Below, one piece after another: positions 57,144 to 64,000 of a stretch of DNA of 64,000 bases. Position 1 is the first letter of the stretch. Each line of letters opens with the position of its first letter. Location of the stretch: NCBI GenBank assembly GCA_035079385.1, contig JAVHKY010000003.1, positions 15,101,001-15,165,000 of the forward strand, read 5' to 3'. The DNA is from Aspidiotus rigidus (taxonomy: Eukaryota; Arthropoda; Insecta; Hemiptera; Diaspididae). Under the pieces are notes generated by a model. That model searched no databases. It was not told the origin of the DNA and was given only the letters and a program-made list of their open reading frames with translations. The position numbers and the translations under genes are program-made.

Positions 57144-60100
57144 TCATCGGTTTTTACTTTTCAGACGCAGATGATAATTGCGACCAGTCATATCTAATAC
57201 TTCGACTTCTTTTTTGTACTCCAATTCTCCATCGACTTTTTTGATCACCACGGTTACTGACCTGTAAGTTTGAAATAAAAAATGTACAGTAAATGCCGTT
57301 TTAGATGATCACGTTGGGACCGACACAAACTTATGTAGGTATTTGAAAAGCATTTCTTTCTGTCTTGATTAAATTATTAACCTGATTTTCGTTTGTCTTC
57401 TTTCACTCTCATGTATATTGTATTCTGTTTCTCTATTATTTCAGAAATTCTAAGTCAGTTATTCAAATCATCGAGTTGATTGTGCAAAACGCGAAAAATG
57501 CGGCAAGCGTAATGAACGGTGACCATTTTTCAAGTAAATAAAAGTTGGTAGCTGATTTTTTAAACAAAATTCTGCATGAAAAAGGTGCTTTCCATGCTAA
57601 GTAGCAATTATTTCGGGTCATATAAATTATGATGATAGTAAACTCGCAATTTGTTTTCAAAATTGACTTCAATGCAAAATATTCGAACATATCACAGCGT
57701 AATCGTCATCTTCACCACTTGCAGATCATGAAATTATCGTAAAGTTGTAGTTTTTTGAGAGTTCTAGTCCACTAAACGAACGTATGAGACAACTATTATG
57801 ATCGTACAATCGGACAAAAAATGTATTGAAATAGAATGTGCGAATTGGTTCCCGCAAATTTTGATCAGAATAAGCGGGTGATCCTATCAACCACCGAACG
57901 TATTAATTGGCGGTTACTATTGGATGCTGTTTATATGTATTTGATAGGAACTTATTTTTGAAGTTCAGAGATATAAGACTATATTATAACTGTTTTCTTT
58001 TTTCGCACGCTTCTCAAGAAATGAAATCATAAATTTCTGTTCTTATATATTGAAAATTGCAACCTAAGACTATAAAAATACTGCCTCTTTTTTTTTCTAA
58101 TGTGGTTAAAAAATAGCGCGGCAATTTTTGTTAACGAATCAAGGTTTTTTTCTCAGCCCTATTATAAATTAGATAGAATAAAAAATAGATCCACCTCATT
58201 GTCGAAATTCATTCCTCGTACGAGGATAGTGGTGAAATAAATATTATACTCTCGAATGATGCTCGGATAATAGGAATTGAGTCCATCAATAAGATCGATT
58301 AATCGTAAAAACTTTTTTCGGCTCCAGCGCTGGATCACCTTCATATCGTGGTCTTCGTTTAGATACCGTTCGAAGCGACTCCACATTCATTACATCGTCC
58401 TAAAATGAAAATATCTTCATTAAATTATAATTCTAGTAACCAAATTGAGAGGACAACTCGAAATCAGTCTGCAATAAAGTCGAATTCTCGCCCTCTTCAT
58501 TATTTTCTTTTCCTTCAAAACGGACCTACGAAAGTACATTTCCTGAAAAGTTACTTCGTTTAATAATGCATAATCAGGCGTGCATATGACTTTTGTAAGA
58601 AGATGTTACTGTAATTGTAAATCTGTAGCCTATTAAGAATCTCCAATCTAATGTGTTAGATCGTTCATATGAGCTCGAGGTAGTCTTGCGTTTTTCTTAA
58701 ATCACTTGAAAATATTGCTCAATGAAACTGAAGATTCATTGTACCAATAAATTGAATTGTAAATGAAATTAGTGTGAAACATACGTCCAGTAAATCTATT
58801 TATCGAGAAAACAGATCTTGAAATTTCTTTAACTAGTAATTCAGAATTTATAAGAAATAGTTACAGGCCAAGAGAGTCAAGAATTTTTTTTCCCCAGTAC
58901 AAATGTATCAGAACGTACCAGCTATATTCGTAATCTGAAATGACAACGGGATGACAGCCAAAATGTACATTGTGCGCAATGCATAATCAACTCGATGATT
59001 TGAATAATTGACTCAAAATCTCTGAAATAATAAAGAAACAGAATACAATGTACATGAGAGTGAAATAAGACGAACGAAAATCAGAACAATAATTTAATCA
59101 AAACAGAAAAAAATGCTTTTCAAATACTTACATAACTTTTCATTCAGATTTATTCATACGTATTTCTACCGCAATTTCTCGACAACTTCACACCCGATTT
59201 CGTTTCGAACTCATCAAATCGCTGAACCCACAACGAAACCCTTCATATTCGAAAGCTGTTCTCCTGACTCTCAGAGTTTTTAGTTTCAAAATATTAATTA
59301 GAAAAAAATGACGCCATCAGATGGAAAAATAGGATTATGTTCAACTCGAGAAAACGTCCTACTCGAACATATCTTTTATTTGTTTAGCTTTCGCTTTTCT
59401 GCATGTACCAGATCCAGTTTCCAAGACCTAATAGAGAAAAATAAATGAAATAGAAAAAAAAAAAAGATATTCAGCACTCACTGAACACAAGAATATCAGT
59501 AGTTTTTTTTTTTTTTTTCACATAATGAATCTAAATTGTAACTATGAAAACGGATCAATTCTTCAGACGAAATTTTTATATCGCACATCAGACAACCACT
59601 CATGATACTCCGTTCAACACATTTTCACCTTTTTTTAAATAGAATACGAAGGTAACACAAGTACAGATGAAATAAATGATCACTCGAAAATAGCATTCAA
59701 AGAACTCACTTCGCCGATATTAGATGAGTTAGCGAGCCTCAAACGTACAAGTTAGGATCATTGTTGTACTCTATCGAAACCTAGAATATCACGGCCGACG
59801 ATCAGATCTGGATCGGTTTTGTAATATTTTGCCGTGAACAGTGATAATAATTCGTGCTCGGAATCGCACTTTCGTATGTCCGTTGCTTTTTTTAGTATAC
59901 CTACTCAGCGAGATTCTAAGGCCAAGGTAAATACTGAAAATAAAATATGTATTCAGTAAATAATAAAAGTGAGAAAGGTAATTCGCTCAAACGGATTCCA
60001 ACAAATAATTACAAAAACAATTTTTTTTTTTTTCGTAGAGTGGATCAGAAGCTGTTTTACCAGCAAGAAATGTAAAAATCGGTCATCGCTATTTAACTCT

Positions 60101-61260
60101 TTGGTGTCGATTTAGTGACATTGCAGTCAGAGGAGGAAGAGGTCCATTATCTTCACATTCATATCATCACAGTGAAAATGTAAAAAGAAAACAGTTTTGA
60201 TAACGTAATAATAATTCATTAATTCTTGACATCGAACGATTTTATTGATCTCATATTAACTCCGAATTCACGCCTACTAGCTTATGAGGTTATATTCGAT
60301 AAAAAAGGAAAAACAAAAAAAACTTTAAAAATCTGGGTATCAAGGAAACGATTATTCGTGAAGAATTTTAATCAATTTAGAAATGAAAATTTAGTCTAAC
60401 TTTACCACATATTTTATTATTTGCTAAACGTTTCGGTCAGGTAACTGATCATTATTAAGAGCGAAAGCGAACTGATAAAACTGAGATATAAACGAATGGA
60501 ATTTTCAAACGAAAAAACAAGTGTAATTTTAGAACTGATTGCAGAAATCTAAACTCAATTCATACTACGATGATTAAAAGCATCAATTCAAGATCGTCAT
60601 TCGACCTATAACCTTAATGTCTTCATGTGCTAATCACTTTCGTTTTTACTACGTATTTCATCCGTTTATGTTTTAGTTTCATTCAGTTCGTATTCTCTCT
60701 TGATAATGGTCAGTTATCGAACCGAAACTTTGAGCAAATAATAAATATTGTTTAGTTAGCCAAATTTTCATATTTAATCTAAATATTCGGTATTTGTACC
60801 AAAAACATGACTGAAAGTTTCACCTTGTAAATTAGGAGGAACAGGAGAGTTCGAGGTCTTCGTAATTTCACAAAATTCCATGATCTTGAACTTTCCAGCA
60901 AACTTATCTTTGAATCTTTCGCAAACATCGTTCATTTCAACGTCTTTATCAGTTCGACATTTCTTTATCATATCATATCGTACCGTAACGCTGTACATGA
61001 GAAAACAATTATTCGATTTTTCAACATTCAACGAAAATTCAGTATAAAAACTGTGGAATTTTTTAATTACTAGAACATAAACGTCTTGAGATATTTTGCA
61101 CCATAATGCAACAATTTCCAGATGAATTTCGAGTACCCAGCCCGACTTGACCAAAGAGGTAAATATACAATACCTGATTGCGTGAATGAATCTTCAAAAG
61201 CATTCCAATCGAAGAATCTTAACGACTAAAACCATTTTGGATGAGGGTTAGGATGTGAAT
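57144..61260 (-). pseudogene. PolA1: Degenerate, intron-containing copy of DNA polymerase alpha catalytic subunit
   Basis: Ordered minus-strand matches to the replicative polymerase alpha: 61,232-61,060 (WNAFEDSFTQSGIVYL, FGQVGL, CCIMVQNISRR); 61,100-60,774 (MNDVCERFKDKFAGKFKIME to LQGETFSHVFGTNT); about 60,165-60,110 (PLPPLTAMSLN); 59,910-59,700 (CDSEHELLSLFTAKYYKTDP, DLIVGRDILGFD, RLRLANSSNIGE); 59,600-59,515 (MCDIKISSEELIRFHSYNL); 58,919-59,021 (DYALRTMYILAVIPLSFQIT, NIAG); 58,441-58,542 (NVLS...); 58,165-58,399 (RPRYEGDPALEPKKVF, then NSYYPSIIREYNIYFTTI, polymerase motif A); 57,144-57,261 (KKVDGELEYKKEVEVLDMTG). The QITNIAG/NVLS junction has matching phases across a 376-base GT-AG intron, so it is not a processed copy. 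Several frame shifts, an extra residue in motif A and loss of KGLDIVRRDW argue it is dead. Confidence 0.8.
57330..57485. repeat. Inverted duplicate of part of the polymerase alpha copy
   Basis: About 156 bp nearly identical in reverse complement to 58,979-59,135, which holds the end of an intron (ttattatttcag acceptor) and the start of the QITNIAG exon. So a piece of gene was copied in inverted orientation about 1.6 kb away. Confidence 0.85.
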
Positions 61261-62935
61261 CGAATAGGTTGGAACAGTGAATCCTTATCAATATTACTCT
61301 TTCTACCATATTGACTTTTGTTTCTGTGGTTTACCGTTTCAGTATCCATCATTTGTTGCTATCCATTGTAAAACTATTCCTCAGTAACAGCGTTTCTAGT
61401 TGAGAATTGACGAATCATTACAGTTACTGACATAAATCAGGATTCATTTTCTTATAAGGTGACTTCAATATCGAAATATAAAACTCACTCATAGTCTCTT
61501 TTCTTCCTTCATTTTTGGTCGATTAATTTGAGTTCGGTTCACGAGATTCTTTCATAAGACTATCTGGGATATCATCATCTAATTTGACCTAAATACACAT
61601 CCAATAATTTCACGAAATTAGCGAACATTGCCATTTGATTGATGCATACTATTTTTCAGATACTAACTTGTTTCTTCTTAGTCAACCGGCTACGTGGCTT
61701 GGAAGAGAGCATTTTTCGAATCCTTAAATCATGCCATAAATTTTTTTGGGTCTTCCCACGGTAAGTTCCCACGGTCTTCCAATTACTTTTGGAGTTTTTC
61801 CTCTCGTAGTAGTAATAATTATCATTTTCATGTTATCACATTTTTGTTATCACACAACATTCTCAAGTGCCGGGTGATGCGTCCGTCCGAGCGCGCACTT
61901 TTCGAATTTGGCGGGCTGTTCAGCAGCCAATCGGAAAGCCGGAAACGACGTTCCATTTGCGTTGTATCAGGTTAGTCATCCGCTAGGAGCGTTACGATCG
62001 GCAAAATCAAAAACGGGAGCACAGCGATTTTCTATTGAATTTTCAGTGTGTAATCTCGAAATAACTTGGGAACGAAGCAACCTAGAAGAGAATGAAAGGA
62101 ACAAAATTTGTAGAGCGTAAAATAGTCAACAAATCATGTTCTCACATAAAAACTGATTCAGATCAATTTAAGGTAACCTTCTACCCGACACCCGCTCCGC
62201 CCATCATTTTTCCCGCTTTCGTTGTGCGCGATACTTGTAGACGGGTTCAATAATGATTATTATTTCCTAAAACTCTCCGAATCAATAACCTACCCATGAA
62301 AGCAATTTTCAACACGTTTGTAAGGTTGGACCCATCATTTCTTCGTCGGCTACTAGAATTTATTTTATTTGCTCGGCTCGACAGCATACCTACAAGTATT
62401 TCTTTTCGTCGCGTATTTATTTGTTGTTGGACATGTACTCTGAAGTCTTTTATACGGTGATCAGCATAGTGAGTAGAGTCCGCGGTAGGTATCTACAGCA
62501 TTTGTAACAAGCTAATAATTAGAAATTATGACAATATTTTACTCATTTGTGGTGAAAAAGTCGAGTAGTCTACTCACCCTTAATTTATTCCATTATTTTT
62601 ACAAAGTAAACAGAAACAATTCACAAATGAGAAGTAGGTACTTTTTGTAGAAATCGGAATTGAAAATTTTATATTTGAGTGCCTTCGTCTAAAAAAGCAA
62701 AAAGCGAAACAAGTGTTATTAGTTGGTAATCAAAAATCCCCCCCACAAAAAAAAATAAAAATAAAATAAAATAAATAGTTTACAATAATTACTGCAACCA
62801 TCGAATTTATTGAGGTGAGAATGAAATATAAAATGTAGGTAAGTACCTACTTCTTTAAGAAAAAAAATAATAAAGATACATAGGTGATGAATATCATCAT
62901 TTTTCACTCAACTCCATATATATATATGTAAGAAT
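61261..62935. other. Region without recognised features
   Basis: Open frames at 61,694-61,975 and 61,908-62,120 overlap in different frames and show no motif. Confidence 0.4.
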
Positions 62936-63440
62936 CACGGTATAAGATGAAGAGAGGTAGTGACACGAACGTATTCTGACTGTGGTTAAACGCTGTCCGT
63001 GATTTTGAAGTAGTTCTGAACATCCCGAGCGCAGCGCTCGTGATGAAAGTGATGGGTAATGTACAGAGTCTTATGGGAACGCCGCTACTTTCAAAAATTT
63101 ATTGCAGGATCAGGAATCAGCCGATGCATTTCATATTTGGCATAAAAATACCATTTAATCTACTCTATAAAATTTTGAAAGAATCACCCTTCTAAGTAAA
63201 TTCTTGGATTTTTTATAATCCTTGGAAATTTCATCAATACTAGGGTACCAACGGTAACGTCTCGGCGCAGGTGGGGTGTAGAAGGAACAGGGAAACAGCC
63301 CGAGTGTTCGCTGCAAACCTAGCGGAAGTTTGTACGTACAACTTCAAAACTGCGGACACGATTTTAGCGTTGTACGTACAACTTCAAAACTGCGGACACG
63401 ATTTTAGCGTTGTGTCATTACCTCTTCATCTTATACCGTG
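62936..63440. mobile_element. MITE with ~30-bp inverted ends and 8-bp target duplication
   Basis: Ends CACGGTATAAGATGAAGAG... and its inverse, with matching continuing to TGACAC. An exact 8-bp duplication GTAAGAAT flanks it (62,928-62,935 and 63,441-63,448). 8-bp duplications are made by hAT and P elements; ~30-bp ends starting CA and a P-like remnant at 39.2 kb slightly favour P. Contains a 40-bp direct duplication (63,331-63,370 and 63,371-63,410). Confidence 0.92.
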
Positions 63441-63587
63441 GTAAGAATATGCTGCTGCATATTCTTGCACGCTGGCACTCGCAGACAAAATAGGTAGTTG
63501 TAGTTGTTATAAGAGATTAGAATAGAGATAGCAAGTGTCAGTTAATTCACATTTTGTACGTGTAGTTGAGATATCGTTCAATAGAGA

Positions 63588-63850
63588 CTCGGTAGCAGGA
63601 AAGACGAAGGTCTTCGGATCAATAAGGCTTTTCCAGCGTTCCATATTGCATAATTATCTGCCTGATTCTTATCAATATGGTGGGCTCCCTAACATTGATC
63701 TTATGGCAGGTTGACACCGGAATGAAAATGAGTATGCAACCTAGCAATACCCATAAGAATAATGTTAGAAAGCCCACCGTATTGATAAGAATGAGGCGAA
63801 TAAGTATGCAATATGGAACGCTGGAAAAGCCTTATAGAGACCTGTTGCCG
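63588..63850. repeat. Long hairpin, ~95-bp arms
   Basis: The left arm (ggcttttccagcgttccata ... tcttatcaatatggtgggct) is mirrored at about 63,770-63,850 with few mismatches; the loop is about 60 bases. An open frame across it (63,677-63,961) is not convincing. Confidence 0.8.
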
Positions 63851-63889
63851 AGAAAGACGAAGTTCGATTCTTACAAATTAACTGACCAA

Positions 63890-64000
63890 CACGCCGATTC
63901 AGAGTTGGGTGTTCGAGTAAAACGGAATGCCGGGCAAACGGAATGCCGGAAAGAAAGATAATCCAGAAAACCGGTAAACGATCACCCAGGTAAACGATCA
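63890..64000. repeat. Short tandem duplications at the window edge
   Basis: acggaatgccgg occurs twice (63,923 and 63,939) and ggtaaacgatcaccca-like units twice (63,971 and 63,988). The sequence is cut by the window end. Confidence 0.7.

Noticed and set aside
57463..57690. Minus-strand 75-codon frame as polymerase alpha motif B
   Set aside because: A loose resemblance (KKSATNFYLLEK to LTANSMYG) is too weak, and half of it lies in the inverted duplicate, so I left it out of the pseudogene blocks.
58286..58399. Exon reading DDVMNVESLRTVSKRRP to a stop as a separate terminal exon
   Set aside because: The polymerase match continues past that stop in another frame (NSYYPSIIREYN), so the stop is a frame-shift effect in a pseudogene.
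60774..61154. A stand-alone 126-residue minus-strand gene
   Set aside because: Its C-terminal half is a polymerase alpha block (QGETFSHVFGTNT), so it is part of the larger pseudogene.
63677..63961. 94-codon frame at the window edge
   Set aside because: Mostly read from the arms of a hairpin; codon content and lack of motifs give no support.

Overview
The window looks like repeat-rich, AT-rich, intron-containing animal DNA, most likely from an insect. The evidence is an odd-skipped-family zinc-finger exon, many insect transposon types, short GT-AG introns, and primer-binding sites matching insect initiator tRNA-Met. A sternorrhynchan hemipteran (mealybug, scale or aphid-like) is a guess from the style of the repeats and decayed transposon proteins; it is not proven. 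I see no bacterial genes, operons, CRISPR arrays, tRNAs or rRNAs.

Layout. 1-6.5 kb: the last intron and 3' coding exon of a bowl/sob/odd-type transcription factor (+), with old coding-like debris and a satellite-filled element in the intron. 6.5-14.1 kb: AT-rich DNA, a small hAT MITE with an exact 8-bp target duplication (8678-8999), and a decayed minus-strand protein (10.08-11.81 kb). 14.1-19.5 kb: a ~250-bp-arm foldback element whose right arm was split by a 2.4-kb composite of elements with shared ends and internal minisatellites, then further minisatellites. 21.9-28.7 kb: a non-autonomous hAT element split by a copia element, both with exact target duplications. 29-34.5 kb: decayed R1-clade LINE and DIRS-type retroelement. 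34.9-36.5 kb: an LTR plus primer-binding site directly upstream of a two-exon gene ending in a DUF4806-like domain. 38.8-43.1 kb: P-element-like transposase remnant, truncated copia, internally deleted gypsy element and another satellite-filled element. 43.5-47.5 kb: a decayed unidentified multi-exon gene, then a Crypton-like tyrosine-recombinase gene whose coding exon is split by a gag-only LTR element. 48.6-55.2 kb: RT fragments and several MITE-like inverted-repeat elements. 57.1-61.3 kb: a degenerate, intron-containing copy of the DNA polymerase alpha catalytic subunit (minus). 62.9-64 kb: an 8-bp-TSD MITE with ~30-bp inverted ends and a long hairpin.

Only two loci look potentially intact as host-type coding sequence: the zinc-finger exon and the DUF4806-like gene. 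The rest records nested insertions whose order can be read from target duplications. No coherent new defence or metabolic system is visible. The most unusual items are the retrotransposon-split recombinase gene, the intron-bearing polymerase alpha pseudogene with an internal inverted duplication, the retroelement-headed DUF4806 gene, and the element family with constant ends and changing satellites inside.
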